From positions 1,054,001 to 1,118,000 of the forward strand of contig OX485806.1 of assembly GCA_950295325.1 (NCBI GenBank): DNA of 64,000 bases, read 5' to 3'. Numbering within the stretch: position 1 is the first letter of the stretch; each line of letters starts with the position of its first letter. Both the position numbers and the translations under genes were made by a program. This DNA comes from Polytrichum commune. Lineage: Eukaryota > Streptophyta > Polytrichopsida > Polytrichales > Polytrichaceae. A model generated the notes under the pieces. That model was given only the letters and a program-made list of their open reading frames with translations, was not told where the DNA came from and ran no database searches. Positions 1 to 11,856 of the stretch are shown here, one piece after another.

Positions 1-3000
1 TAGCTTGTGAGTAGGGTTGAGATCTTCCATGGCTTCATCTGCACCCTGCTTCTCTAAACCCCTTCCTTTACGTGTAGACATTTCTGCCTTCCTGCGCTCT
101 AAGACTTCTTGCATGGACTTAAGCTTGGCCTCTTTTTCTGCCTTCTTCGTATCTGATTCTTCCCGCAGCTTGGCGTCCCTCTTTTCACGATACTGTTCAT
201 AAAATCTTCCTTTTGGTTCTTTGGGCGAAAGTAACTCTGTTCTTGCAGCAGGCGGACCTGCAGGTGCTTGCTCAACAACACTCTTGGATGAATCCATGTC
301 AAAGTCACCCGGGGTGCTCCAACCAGATGGTGCTCGGCTGGCTCCTTGATCAGGCAAGGAAACTTGCAGAATATGTTTAAATGAGTCTATGGTAGTCTCA
401 ACACGCACACCATCTCTCCAACCAAGGCAAGTTTGCCCTCCGATAGCTGCCTGAACTGCAACCAGAGAACATGAAAGTAAGTTTTTACTAAGACGGGATC
501 CCAAACACACGAGACACAGATTTTTGTTCTGTACTTCTAGTACATAAGGGTTGAAGGTTACCATCTAGTTACTGTACATCTAAATCACTGAACAACACTG
601 TGAACAAGTTGTATGACAATCCTTCATTGAACAGCAACAGGTCATTGTCACATTACTTTTATGTGCAGAGGATGGTATATAATAGAAAGACATAAACCTG
701 CAGCCATTTGACAATGCAGTATAATTATGACTTCATTTATCCCACACTGACCATTCTACAGAGAAATGGACTTCACAACCATAAAGATATAGAATCCTAT
801 GCCCTTCTAGTTCCAGTCAAATCATAGAGTAGGTAGACAAACTGAATCAAATAAGCTCAACATGGAGTATAACACTGGTTTGCATCAAATAAAGTCCATG
901 CTGGGAGTCTAACACCTGATGTACAGAACCACGAAATACTCCAGATTACGAAGAAGCTGAGGTTTAGGGTTTAAAGTTTAGGGTGTTAGGACAATTACTC
1001 ACCCTGTTTCAGGAGAGAATCTTTCGACTCTCCAGAATCCTGCTGAACCGCCTCATCACTCGTGTCAGCCTCCTTCAAAGCACTCTGCCCATTCCCAGTT
1101 GATTTTGTAGTTGCACTGCTTGCACTCTTCACAACCACTCCAGAACGACGCACACTAGCCCGCCCGACTTGCACTCTTCGCATTGGTGAAGATGATCGAC
1201 GCCGCGGTGAAGATGATCGTTTCGCTGCAGGAACTGAACTTTGAGGTCGTTCAGTGGCTTTAACACCTGCCGCAGGACCCTCTGCAACCTTTTTTGTTAC
1301 AGATGATAAGTGACCTGTATTTGAAACAGGAGGTGCAGCTGGAGTAGTATTTCCTTTCTCAACATCGGGCACTCCACGTGAAAGCCTTCTCTTGTGTTCT
1401 TGCCACGAAGTAGATGGAGAAGGCAACACTTTCGCATTAGGTCCAGAAGGTTTGTTACTGTTCTGTTGTTCCGGTGTGCTGGAGAGGGTTTGTCCTGGTT
1501 GTTGAGTTTGTGTTACCATCACCCGGGGAAGTGTGCGTCCAGTCGGCTCAGATTTTCCTGTGACAGTGGCCCAGCTGGGAAGAGCCTCCCCTTGCCTTGA
1601 TGGCACAATAAGGCCACTGTGCTGACCAGTAGGGCTCTGTTGGTTTCCTCGCACTGTCATGTGGTAGCCATCACTTCCGGATAACAATGGCCCACTTTTT
1701 GCCTTCACAGCCAACGGAATCTGATGAGCTAAGTACTGTGGAGGGGGACCCCATGCTCGGCGGTGTCGCTGGCCATGCACACCAAGGTTGCTTGCATCCA
1801 CCAAGTCATTCACCGGCTCACTAGAAGAAGCATCCAAAGAATGCCGAAGTCGAGGGAGCTGAGAGGAGTGTGAAATCGGCCACCGCCCAATTCCGTTTGA
1901 GTACAAGGAGGTGTTAATTGGCTGACCATTGGCCGATTCAGGTCCTTCATCCCAACTGGCTTGAGATGACGCACCACGAGCTCGCGTGTACTCACTGCTG
2001 TAGTCACCTGCTCTGCTGGGACTTCTCGTATGGGACCTCAAGTCACCCGCCTCACTAGTAATGTCTGACCATAAGTCGGAATCTCGTGACTCACGTCGCC
2101 GGAGCTCAGGGCTTGTGGGCACATTTCGAAGGCTCGTTGTATCTGACAGAGGCCATTCGTTCTCATTCCAAATGCCGGACTCCTTACATTTCTTAAATAT
2201 TCCCATGTACATAACACAAGCATCCCTGGTCCAACACAAAGACAAGATCAGTATGAACGTTCATTGAATACAATGCAGGATTGGAAAGGAATTGTCCAGG
2301 AACCTCTCTCCAACAAGTGCTTTAGGAAATCCGGAAGAGTTAGTTTTATATAAGAGGATCAAATGGATAACACCAGAAGTAGTACCCTAAGCGTGTTGCA
2401 CCGAAACAATCTGCAAACACCAGCAGATGCTCCATCTTTTGCATGTCGAAACCTGCTGCAGTTGCCCGCGCAAATGCCATTCCCTGCTCCTTATGCAATA
2501 ACATTTTCTGTGTATCCATTGCGCGCAATAAGCGCCGCCTGCAATAAAGGCCATAACCTAATTAGATGACTATTCACAGAAGGCCTGTGTGGAAGATATT
2601 CAATGAATGGAAAATGCCTCATGGATATATTGCAGTGCTCACTCATCAACCACCTGTATAAAATGATCGTTCATTTACTATCAATGCAAGTGAAGATGGA
2701 AAACAATGGCATACCGTGCATTTTCATCTGGTTTGGGAGACTCTGTATCATCTAGAGAGTTTTGTCGTGACTATATTTTTGCAAAACCAACACAGAATAA
2801 GAGAATATCAGTACTGGAAGATAAGGAAAAGCAATTGAATTGTAATTTTGAATGATTTTCTCCACACCAAACAGGGGAGAGTGCTGATAAACAAAATACT
2901 CAAGGACTAAAGTAAAGGCAATACCGGAGTTGGTGTCGGTGCTTGGTCGAGCGTCAAAATTGGAATCTTGCTGGCTGCATCACCCAGAAAACCAGACACT

Positions 3001-4385
3001 GATATAAATTCAAAAGTTGCTAGAATTACTGCAAAATTCACTACAACGAAACTTGATGTCTTCTCTTTATGTGTGAAAACTGCTTATTTTCACACCATTA
3101 CACAACATGACACCACCACAACTCCAGAAACATGAATAATACTTGACAATAAGGACGAAACAAAGCGATAAACAAAGTCCCAATGCCACATCAGATTAAA
3201 CAAATGCACAAAATAATCAACAACACAGCCTGTGCTTCTCTTCATTTCAACAGGGAAATAGTGGAGAGTTCTGAATACCTGCTGATGCTGCCACTGCTGG
3301 AACACTAGGAGGTGCAGCGCCAACCTGGATGCACAAATGGCAGCACTACCTTAGATTTAAAATCATAGAAAATAATTGAAGTATAGTTTATTATTGGAAA
3401 TAACTTTCCTTAAAACTTCCATCACAAGAGCTGGCAAGACAGTCTCAGGTAGATTCCCACCTTTGTTGATTCATTTGAATGATCCCTAATTGCGCCCTGC
3501 AATTGGACAAGTTCAGCTTCAACAGTGCCAACTCGCTCCAGCACTTCAGGTGTGCTCACAAAACGGACAAATCTAATCCGCAGAAGCCCACAGAATGCCA
3601 GTTAGCAGTGTGTGGTTCAGCCATTACCATGCCTCATGAAGACTAAACCAAACAGTAAACCTTACAGCTCACACTATTCATCTTGGGAAGATTTTAGGGA
3701 AGTGTCCGAACCTTTCTATAGTTCCCTTGGTGAACCATGTTAAAGGAACAGACTTTCCCCCAGTTCCATAGCCACGTGGAGGAGTCAATTTAATTTCCTT
3801 TGTCCCAGTCCCATACTGCTCTTCGGCAGCCTTCAAGTGAACTAGGAAAGGCTTCAGCAATCCAGAAGCCAATCGTTCCGTCTCCTCTCCGCAAGCAACG
3901 ACAAGTTCACACCTGCATCAACCAAGAACCGATGACATTCAAAGATCATTCAAAGGTCATTCAAAGATAACATCTACTCCCTTGTTCACAAACTTCCTTC
4001 TTTCCTACCACTGTCCACTGGAGTGATTCTTAATCCGAGACCTGATGTCTATCTAATAAGGTTTATTGTTCTGTGAAAGTTATTTCTAAATCTCATGTGG
4101 GATAATCAGAATTGTCGCCCTCCAATGCTTTAATATGATGGTAGGCCAGAAAATGCCACTTCCAAATTCAATAGGTTACTTTTGGCTCTCTTAGCTTCCA
4201 TAATTTCAGCAATTCTGCTGCCACTTTCACATGATAAAGTAAACAACTAACCTTGAGAATCCAGGTTAAATAACTACAGAGAGCCCTATGCAATAACATT
4301 AAGGTAGGATTACAAGTAGAACGGACCTGTTCCTTGAAGGAGTGAGCTGGAACACAACATAATCAAGGGCAATGTCTGGCTTCAT
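1..4385 (-). CDS. CIP7: COP1-interacting protein 7-like protein (5' part, runs off the left edge)
   Basis: The coding exons I place are 4327-4385, 3712-3912, 3461-3572, 3279-3324, 2925-2974, 2715-2770, 2386-2538, 1003-2225 and 455 down to the window edge. All have GT-AG borders and matching phases, giving 785 codons in view. The start ATG at 4385 opens a short exon reading [19 protein letters not shown], which continues into [19 protein letters not shown]. This is the conserved N-terminus of the CIP7 family. Further family blocks are [20 protein letters not shown] (about residues 70-95) and [16 protein letters not shown] with [10 protein letters not shown] (about 185-225). A long Ser/Pro/Arg-rich region follows, then [20 protein letters not shown] and a Lys/Glu-rich helical stretch near the edge. 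In Arabidopsis, CIP7 is a nuclear COP1-binding positive regulator of light-responsive genes. That function is carried over here by homology only. The C-terminus lies outside the window. Confidence 0.87.
456..1002 (-). other. Last visible intron of the CIP7-like gene
   Basis: Read on the minus strand it begins GTGAGT after 1003 and ends TTGCAG before 455. The phase-1 junction joins LLKQ to VQAAIGG. A short plus-strand stretch at about 961-990 carries two TTTAGGG-like words, which I read as chance or a telo-box-like motif rather than a telomeric array. Confidence 0.7.
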
Positions 4386-6900
4386 CTTTGTTTTGCTTGT
4401 AGCTTTGTGCTCTGTCCAGAATGACATGCACAACAATACCGCCTAGCCTCTATTTACATTCTCCCACTTACACAGGCATAAGGAACAGCTCGCCCATACT
4501 TCCATCACTGGCAAAATCAATTGCTCATTGTCTCAAGGATCTCATTCTCTAGAAGGAACATATATACAGTCTGAGCACAAGGGATCCTTGTTCCAATCCG
4601 TGCAAATTACAGACAATCAGCTCTTTGGGCTTTTGCCCTCGAGGAACTTCTTTTAGTGAAGACTCGACCAATTGTTTTCTGCCTCCCTGGTTCAAAAAGT
4701 TGAGGACAGTGTTAGACTGGCAAAGAAGAGCACATCTTCAACTAAGTGAGAAACTCCAACTCAATAGGAGGAGGCACACAAACACAGTAGTAGGAAGCTG
4801 AAACGTCACAAAATTTCACACTCTGCAAAACACTCATTGTGTTGATACCATGATTGGACACCAAACTCTAAAGCAAGGTTGTCATTTAGCAAGCAAAGTA
4901 TCTAGTGAAAGCAAAGCATTACCAATATTCGGGTTCTTTTGGTTCCAATCTTCTGCAGACTCGGGATCAGAACAATCTTAAACTAAACCAGGGAAAACCC
5001 ACACACGTATGCACAAGGCCCATGGAAACACAGTATATGCAGATCTGACCTAGAAACCTTCAACTCTTCAGAAATTCTGGGCCCATTAAGGAAATGGAGC
5101 AAACCACTCAACAAACCCAGTCCAGTGCGTAATTTAGATCTTTAGTGTGTGTGTGTGTTCAATGATTGTGTAAGACTTCTGAATTTGAGTCTCTCCCATT
5201 ACAGACTCATCACTTGGGGTTGTTCGACCTCACTGCATCCAAATCCACGCTCAAGTAATGAGCTCCACCTTAAAACACACAGATTGCAGACGATATTCCT
5301 TCACATTCACCAATTAGTGACCCAACGGCTCCTTTAGTATCTTATCACTATGATTCATCATACTTGGAGAGTGAGATGCAACTGGCTGTCAAAATATAGC
5401 CAACGCTCTTGCAAAGATTTGCCCAACTTGCAGATACTCTCAAAATCATGGCTATGGGAATAAATTTCATTCACTCGGAGGAAAGCCATGTGGAGAAGTA
5501 TGGGGGCACGCACCCCCTTGTAATAATAACGTTATCCTGGAGTTGAATACCCGGATAGAACCTTCCGAATATGATCGCAGCCACCGATATTGCAGGAAAG
5601 TGACCCTTGAATCATACTGCACGCGAGATCCGAAGTCTTAAAAAAACGGCAGGAACAGCGCTTCTCAGGCTATTTCCCAACACTTTTGCAGCTTGCTACT
5701 CCGGCTCCCAATCCAGTCCATCAATGCCATGAGCTTCCAGCCAATCCGCACCCTAAATCTAACGCCTTGATCGGCCCTCCCGAACAACCTGAATGAAAAA
5801 TCCGCTCGGTTCCTCACCACTCCTCCTAGGCTACCAAAAGAAGCTAAGTGCAACCCACACCACTTAGATTGGCCCACACACTCCACACTCCACCGCTGCT
5901 GATTCCCGTGTTCGAAATGCTGCGTCACATAATGGGATAAGACAAACTTGGCATGTAAGGATGCAATTCAAAGTCGAGAATTTTCTGCCCAGGATCGAGC
6001 CAAAAACACCCAAAAATGGTGCCCAAACATCCTTAACCAGAATCAAGAACAATTCTAGGTTACAAGACCAAGCCTGTCTGAGTTTACGACAAAAGCTTTG
6101 TAAATATCCACTAGAGGAAATCCAAGAACACTAACCTCCGTCTCACCTCGCAACAGCGGTACTCATCAAAACACTAGAACCAGAAATCCTCAAATCCGCC
6201 ACTCCTGGTGCGATCACCTGCAAATCTAGCCTCCAAGCTCCACCACCCAACCAATGCAGTGGACAACACACACACACACCCCAAACACGCACTCAAGCTA
6301 CCCAAATCTCAGGATCACAACAACCACTCCTGTAAAGTCCACAGCCTGCAAACCTCCACACAGCATTCTAAGCTCCTCTAAATGCTTCTTCCTCTTTCTC
6401 TTCCTCTTCCGCTCATCTGGTAGGGAGGTAACAACAGATGAGAACTTAGTGGGAGCCTGAGGAATGGATCAGAATAGCTGCTGCACTCTCCACAGCCTGC
6501 AAACTTCAACACACCATCCTAAGTTCTTCGGGATACTCCTGGATACTCGCTCGTCTTCCCCTTCCTCTTGAGCTCGTCTGGGTGGGGAGGGCGAAAGCAA
6601 AAAGATGAGAGGTCAGTTGAATGGATCCAAGAGATTAAGAATGTGGGGATTGAAAGGAGGCGTTGGGGGAGCGTGGTTTGATGCGTGAAGTCTGGGCAGC
6701 AGCCGCCAGAGGGTGATAGAGAGGGAATCGAGGCCGCCAGGGGCGAGAGAGGCGAAGGCGACGGAGGAAGCGGGAGATTAGAGCCAGGGAGATGGGCGAT
6801 GGTGAATGCGAGCCAAAAGCGAAGCAAAGCAGGAGATCATTCACGAGGCCGCCAATGCGACCGCGGCGGAAGGGGGGGAGGGACGGACGACAACCTCATA
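4386..6900 (-). other. Probable 5' leader and promoter-proximal region of the CIP7-like gene
   Basis: No coding exon fits between the start codon at 4385 and about 6900. The far end (about 6510-6900) is GC-richer than its surroundings and pyrimidine-rich on the minus strand, as plant transcription starts often are. I infer a leader of up to 2.5 kb, probably with introns; the transcription start cannot be placed from sequence alone. Short open frames here on both strands (for example 6519-6827 and 5665-5928) have no recognisable protein similarity and look like composition effects. Confidence 0.4.
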
Positions 6901-7043
6901 CCCTGAATATACCCGTCGTGTAGGTCAGGAAGGAGAATGACATACCCGGTATGTATCCGGGTATTGGGTGGCGGGTTTATATCCGATGGGATAAGAAGCT
7001 GCTCGATGACGTCGGCGGGTGGGTAGATGGGTGTGATGGGTGA

Positions 7044-7978
7044 CAGTGTTCAAGATTGAAGCCTTCAATGCCCTTCAAACGCGATTTGGCCCTTCAAAAT
7101 ATACCTCTCTCAAAACAACCCTTCACAACGCAACCCCAATTTGAAAATGAAGACATCACTTGAAGACCTCAGGGCCGCTTTACACCTAGAGGCCGGGCCA
7201 ATTTGTTGTGTAAGAGGCTTGAAATCCTCACTTGTGATTGGCCAAAAGGTTGAAATTGGTCCCAACCCCTTTACACCTAGAGGCTGGGGCGATTTGGTGG
7301 TATGAATTTCTTAATCAAAAAAAGCATGGTATGACATGGCTCGAGCTCGTTGAATTGGGTGCACCCAAAATGGAGGGCCAATTCTTGGCCTCGGGCCCAA
7401 TGTCACATTTCAAATAAATAAATAAAACTTTCTTATAAAAAATATGATTTTCTCAACAAACTATGTCCATTGGATTATGTGGGAATATGAACGGCTCTAT
7501 GCTAGATTATGCTAGATCCGTTGGATTATGCTAGATTTATTGAATCGGCCTAGCTTCTTGGCCTTAAGGCATTTACATATGGGAAACTTGGCCCCCATCG
7601 TAATCTTATTATAATGTGTAGTTGAGGCTGGTCTCCAACCCAAAAGGGGCTGAAATTTCATGCAATCGGCCTCAAGGGGAATTGCCCCGGCCTCTAGGTG
7701 TAAAGCGGCCCTTAGTATAATCCGCCCGCCACAAGAACCAACAAGTGTAGGGCATTGTCACTACAAGAAGTGGAGTTAGATGGTTGATTCTTAATTCTTC
7801 ACATTGTACTAGAAACATGTACCATATAATTCATGCACAAATTTAATATGAGTTTTGTATTTCATTTTTATATCTTTGGATTGACGTCTTGGATTTGAAC
7901 TAGCCCTTCAGTTGAAGGGCTTAAATTTGAGAGCCCTTCAACATGAAACTCATATGAGGGCTTCAATCTTGAACATTG
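7044..7978. mobile_element. hAT-like non-autonomous DNA element with a nested insertion
   Basis: The ends form inverted repeats: CAGTGTTCAAGATTGAAGCC at the left pairs with a right end whose reverse complement starts CAATGTTCAAGATTGAAGCC. They are flanked by ATGGGTGA (7036-7043) and ATGGGTGT (7979-7986), an 8-bp target duplication with one mismatch. A CAGNG terminus with an 8-bp duplication is the hAT signature. Several CCCTTCAA words lie just inside both ends, like subterminal transposase-binding repeats. No transposase is encoded. About 540 bp of its interior is a second element (7172-7711). It sits about 150 bp beyond the GC-rich start of the CIP7-like leader. Confidence 0.75.
7172..7711. 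mobile_element. GGGCC-ended inverted-repeat element (PIF/Harbinger-like MITE) nested in the hAT-like element
   Basis: The left end starting GGGCCGCTTTACACC and the reverse complement of the right end agree at all but one of about 32 positions. Flanking triplets are TCA and TTA, compatible with a decayed 3-bp TWA target duplication as made by PIF/Harbinger transposases. A third, internal copy of the motif TTTACACCTAGAGGC lies near 7269. There is no coding capacity. The superfamily is inferred from end sequence and flank length only. Confidence 0.65.
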
Positions 7979-8029
7979 ATGGGTGTGATACCTATAAAAC
8001 TTTAAAGGTGTAATTTTAAGAATTAACCA

Positions 8030-8895
8030 ATGGTAAGATATGTAAATGAGTGGTAAGGTATATGGGGATGAGACAAAAACTATCCAACATGTCATTGCTT
8101 GGCAGATTAAACGAAAACTATCCAACATCATGAGCTACACATGGACATTATGATCAATTTTTTTTTAATGTTGATGCAATTAATCATATTTAGGTATCAT
8201 GCTCATTTTTTAGATGGATTTTTGGAGAAACAAGTAAGAACATATTTTTGAGTGAAGTTATCAAAAGGGAAACTTAGCTGAGAGCAAGAGAGATCCAACG
8301 GTACGCTGCGAGGTGCAATAATGACTTCTAGCCAACATCTACATGTTTAGGTTTAGGTTTAGGTTTAGGTTGCAACATAAGCACTCTAGGAAACTAAATA
8401 ATTAATGACATTTTGAAACGGAGTCTGTGGGCCCCCAAGGTCATGCCATAAGGTTCATGTCATTGTTTGGTAGATAAAATAAAAAATATCCTACATGTCA
8501 TTGCCTTGTAAATCAAACAAAAACCGATTGTAAGATATGTAAATGAGTGGTAAGGCATTCGGGGATGAGACAAAAACTATTCAACATGTCATTGCTCAAT
8601 AGATAAAACAAAAACTATCCAACAAGTCGTTGTTTGGTAGATAAAACAAAAACTATCCAACATGTCATTGTTTGGTAGATTGAATAAAAACTATACAACA
8701 TGTCATTGCCTAGTAAATGAAACAAAAAACCGATGGTAAGGCATGTAAATGAGTGGTGAGGCATACAGGGATGGGACAAAAACTATTCAACATATCATTG
8801 CTCGGTGGATAAAACAAAAACTATCCAACAAGTCATTGTTTGGTAGATAAAATTAAACTATCCAACGTGTCATTGTGCGGTAAATAAAACAATGA
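8030..8895. repeat. Degenerate tandem array with higher-order period
   Basis: Units of roughly 40-55 bp built on the word ACAAAAACTATCCAACATGT followed by CATTGTTTGGTAGATAAA recur at about 8030-8135 and 8440-8895. A longer module that opens GGTAAGATATGTAAATGAGT recurs near 8030, 8531 and 8737, giving a higher-order period of about 205 bp in the second block. Sequence between the blocks (8140-8440) is unrelated and includes a short hexamer run. No open frame is conserved across units. Confidence 0.7.
8345..8370 (+). repeat. Short TTTAGG hexamer run (telomere-like)
   Basis: Four consecutive GTTTAG hexamers are present. The usual plant telomere unit is the heptamer TTTAGGG, so this is either a variant or a simple sequence repeat. 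It is too short to claim an interstitial telomere. Confidence 0.6.
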
Positions 8896-9082
8896 ACATG
8901 TGTGAAAGTTGCTTCACTGGATTCTATTCAAAAATCTCTAGAGCAAGTTCTTGTAGGTGCATGGGGATAGCCAGGTGCCTCCACTATAACCAAGACTTTG
9001 GTTATTTGGTAAAGTAATGTGGGGATGGGCCTTAAGATGAGCACAATGTTTGGGCCATGGTCGATGGGTCTTTAAGTGGCTC

Positions 9083-9440
9083 GTTTTCTTAATTGGGCCC
9101 CTAGATTTGATTGGTATGTGGTACGGTGAGGATCAAAGAGCAAACATCATAAAGACACTTGTTTCAAAGAGATTGGACTACATCTTCAAATATTAATAAC
9201 TTCTTTACACTCAATAGTGACACACAATTGGGAGGACCTATGTATCCAACTAAGAAATCAACAAACATGCACTTCCAATAACCATAACTAAATCAAGGTT
9301 GACCCGATTTTCAATCCGGTTTTTGCACATATTTCATCACCTATTTGATATTGCAACACGAGTTTTATAGTGTAAATCTAATCGGTAGAAGTTGGAGAAC
9401 ATGGAAAACGAGCCAAATAACACCCACACATCTCAAGGTA
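9083..9440 (+). repeat. Dispersed repeat family 1, copy 1
   Basis: This roughly 350-bp segment recurs at 23096-23655 and 57757-58130. It opens with TTTTCTTAATTGG and a tract around GATTGGTATGTGGT. It continues through AAAGACACTTGTTT and AGAGATTGGACTAC, and closes near AATCGGTAGAAGTTGGAGAA. The copies are diverged, with no shared open frame or clear termini. The first part is shared with repeat family 2. Confidence 0.7.
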
Positions 9441-9535
9441 GAAGCTTCTAATTTTGTCAATGACTCCAATTTTGAAACCTATTTTTCCCTCAAACTAGGC
9501 AACTTCAAGTATGTACCATTCAGCATGAACACTAA

Positions 9536-9736
9536 GGCCCACTTCACACACGAGATTGAGAGCCCGTGACCATTACATTTCAAGCACTCTCATTGATGGA
9601 AAAGGCGGAGCCAATCCTATGCGAACTTGGACCACACTAGATGATTATGGAAGTGTCTTGGGACGACCTTTGGACACATCTTTTGGACTCTCGAATTGGC
9701 ACGGTCACGGCTCTTGGCTCATGTGTGAAGTGACCC
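9536..9736. mobile_element. Tourist/Harbinger-like MITE, copy 1
   Basis: Its inverted ends read GGCCCACTTCACACACGAG at the left and, as reverse complement, GGGTCACTTCACACATGAG at the right. It is flanked on both sides by TAA (9533-9535 and 9737-9739), the classic 3-bp target duplication of PIF/Harbinger elements. The inverted similarity continues inward through GAGAGCCCGTGACC. It is 201 bp with no coding potential. A longer relative lies at 16374-16859. Confidence 0.75.
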
Positions 9737-9783
9737 TAATGTGGATGTGTGATATTCAAATTTATTTTTCTTTCTCTTTGCAC

Positions 9784-9900
9784 TCACTTGAGTAGGATAT
9801 GAAACACGCCATTAGTGTGGGGTAGTTGGAAATCCAAATCGAGTCCGTACTCATTTGCCTCATCATTCTTGTCACATAGGCTTTGTCCAAGCATATGTGA
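9784..9900 (-). repeat. Fragment of repeat family 2
   Basis: The words GTAGGATATGAAACACGCC and TTAGTGTGGGGTAGTTGG match the tail end of family-2 copies at 17144, 22285 and 56030 in the same orientation. Only about 100 bp is recognisable before the GA repeat begins. Confidence 0.5.
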
Positions 9901-9914
9901 GGTGTCATGGTTGT

Positions 9915-9918
<4 letters not shown>

Positions 9919-9969
<51 letters not shown>
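9919..9969. repeat. (GA)n microsatellite
   Basis: About 25 uninterrupted GA dinucleotides. Open frames across it, such as the Ser/Leu-rich minus-strand frame at 9784-10176, are artefacts of the repeat. Confidence 0.95.
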
Positions 9970-9973
<4 letters not shown>

Positions 9974-11523
9974 TGTGGGGTCACTTTTCTCAATTGGATA
10001 CTATATTTGACTAGTACATGGCAAGTTTTGTAGTTAACCCTTGAGAACGGGTTTACATTAGCCTCCAAAACTAGTAAAACACCAAATTGAGTAATCTTGT
10101 TGGTTGATATTAGAACTTCAAACTCCACGAGTTTACATGAGGCCCAAGGACAAAGCAAGAGAACATGAAGTGGCAATAATGTGGCATTATTTTATCACCA
10201 AAATTTGTTGGTTCCAACTCCATAAAACACTGAACCCAATACAAGCAACCAAACTTTAAGCTTGGGTTTACTCTCAAGTTTGAAAGCAAGGTCCATAAGG
10301 GGAGTTTTGGACCCCAACCTTACGGACCATATGCTAAGGTCAACCAACTTCTATTTGGACACCTAATATATGTGAGTGGTACATATAAAAATTCAAGTAA
10401 TCACAAAGGATTCACAAATCTTTCATAAAATTGCAAAGAGCAAAATCCCAAGTTCTACTCCAAACTCCCATGCATTTTGCAAAGTCCCAACTTCCGAGCC
10501 TTGCCAAATCTTGTTACAAGAAGACAACACGTTTTTATTTTTATTTTGCCCTCTCCATGGATGTAAAACATGATATTATTATTGGCAATTTAACTTTGTA
10601 ATATGTGATTGCTCATTGAACAAAATGCTGAATCGGAGTTGTTGTTTTGATTATTTTACTAGGTTATAGAATAAGCAAACCAATATCAACGTGATCGTCT
10701 CCAAGAACAAATGGACTTGTGCATTGGTTGCTTTTGGGTTCAGATTTAGACGGTGTCTTTTAAATGTGTGAGACAACGAGTTCATCAATAGTGAACCTTT
10801 ACATGATTAGGGGGTATTGCACATTCTAAGATATGTTATCAAATATACTTTCAAGCATCTTACAAGAGTTGTCACAAGATATCACTTTGAATGTGTTATA
10901 CATAGTAATATCATCCCATATTGCATCCGGAAGCAATCACTTAAGAAAATCATCATCAATGTAAATCTCAATGATTTGATGAAAAACTTTATATGAATGG
11001 CTACAATCATAAGTACAACTTTTAAAGTGGTCGACAAGTTCACTGTCTACACATGAAAAAAATCATGATTGATATTGACCACTTTGAGATAGATTTATCC
11101 ATTTGAAGTTGAAAGCCACTTTTTAGGACATTTTGTCCTTCAAGGATTGAGTACTTGGTTATTTAATGAATCTTTGTATCTGCACCCGAGTCGAGACTTA
11201 ACCTTGGAGTTTGGGTGGTCACCTTTGGCAAACCCAACTCCAAGGGTAAGTTCCACCTTTTTGGTGCCAAATTTGTTGTCATGTAAGAAATCATAGACTT
11301 AGAAACGGGATCTAGTGTACAACCAAAAATGGTAGAACCTTGCTCTCCACTAATCACTAATGCTTGAACTTGATGGGACTTAGAAATTGGGACCTTGATT
11401 CTTCCATATTGGAAATGAAGCGTCACCCGTCACATGCCATAAACTCAATCGATTGTTGATTACTGTGACTTTTTTGATAAATTAGTGACATACACATTGA
11501 TTTTATTACAAGTTGTATCAATT
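9970..11523. other. Intergenic DNA without recognisable genes
   Basis: AT-rich sequence. A piece near 9980-10030 resembles the head of the dispersed repeats (CTCAATTGGATACTATATTT). I see no coding exon, RNA gene or terminal repeats elsewhere in this stretch. Confidence 0.5.
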
Positions 11524-11856
11524 CACTAGTAGAAAACTATGCTCAAAAAGAATTGCAGCATAAATTGGTTACGGTTTTTTTGACATGCCTGATATGCAAT
11601 CGTTAAATGACAACATATTTGTTTTTTTTTGGTTTAGCAACTAAAAATGTAGGAATTTGGGGCGTGTAATCGCCTGTTGGAAAGGTCTTGAAAATACCTT
11701 TCCAACGGTATATTGCACGCCCTAAAAGTCTTAAAATTATAGTTGCAGAACAAGAAAGAAAAATGTGTAGTCGTTTAGCGACTGCATATCAAGCTGGTCA
11801 AAAGGACTGCAACCGATATTGGTTGCCGTTTTTTTGGGCATAGTTTTCTATTGGTG
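11524..11856. mobile_element. CACTA-ended fold-back element (hairpin MITE)
   Basis: The left end is CACTAGTAGAAAACTATGC. The reverse complement of the right end is CACCAATAGAAAACTATGC. CACTA followed by AGAAAA-type sequence is the signature of the CACTA (En/Spm) superfamily. The two halves are imperfect inverted copies over their whole length, not just at the ends. They meet in a perfect 11-bp stem, GTTGGAAAGGT (11676-11686) with ACCTTTCCAAC (11696-11706), around a 9-nt loop. Flanking triplets ATT and CTT do not match cleanly. There is no transposase. A transcript across it would form a long double-stranded hairpin. Confidence 0.8.

Noticed and set aside
8345-8370. Interstitial telomere
   Set aside because: Only four hexamers and not the standard plant heptamer; reported only as a short repeat.
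9784-10176. 130-codon minus-strand frame with a long Ser/Leu run
   Set aside because: It exists only because the (GA)n microsatellite reads open in every frame; the flanks belong to repeat family 2.
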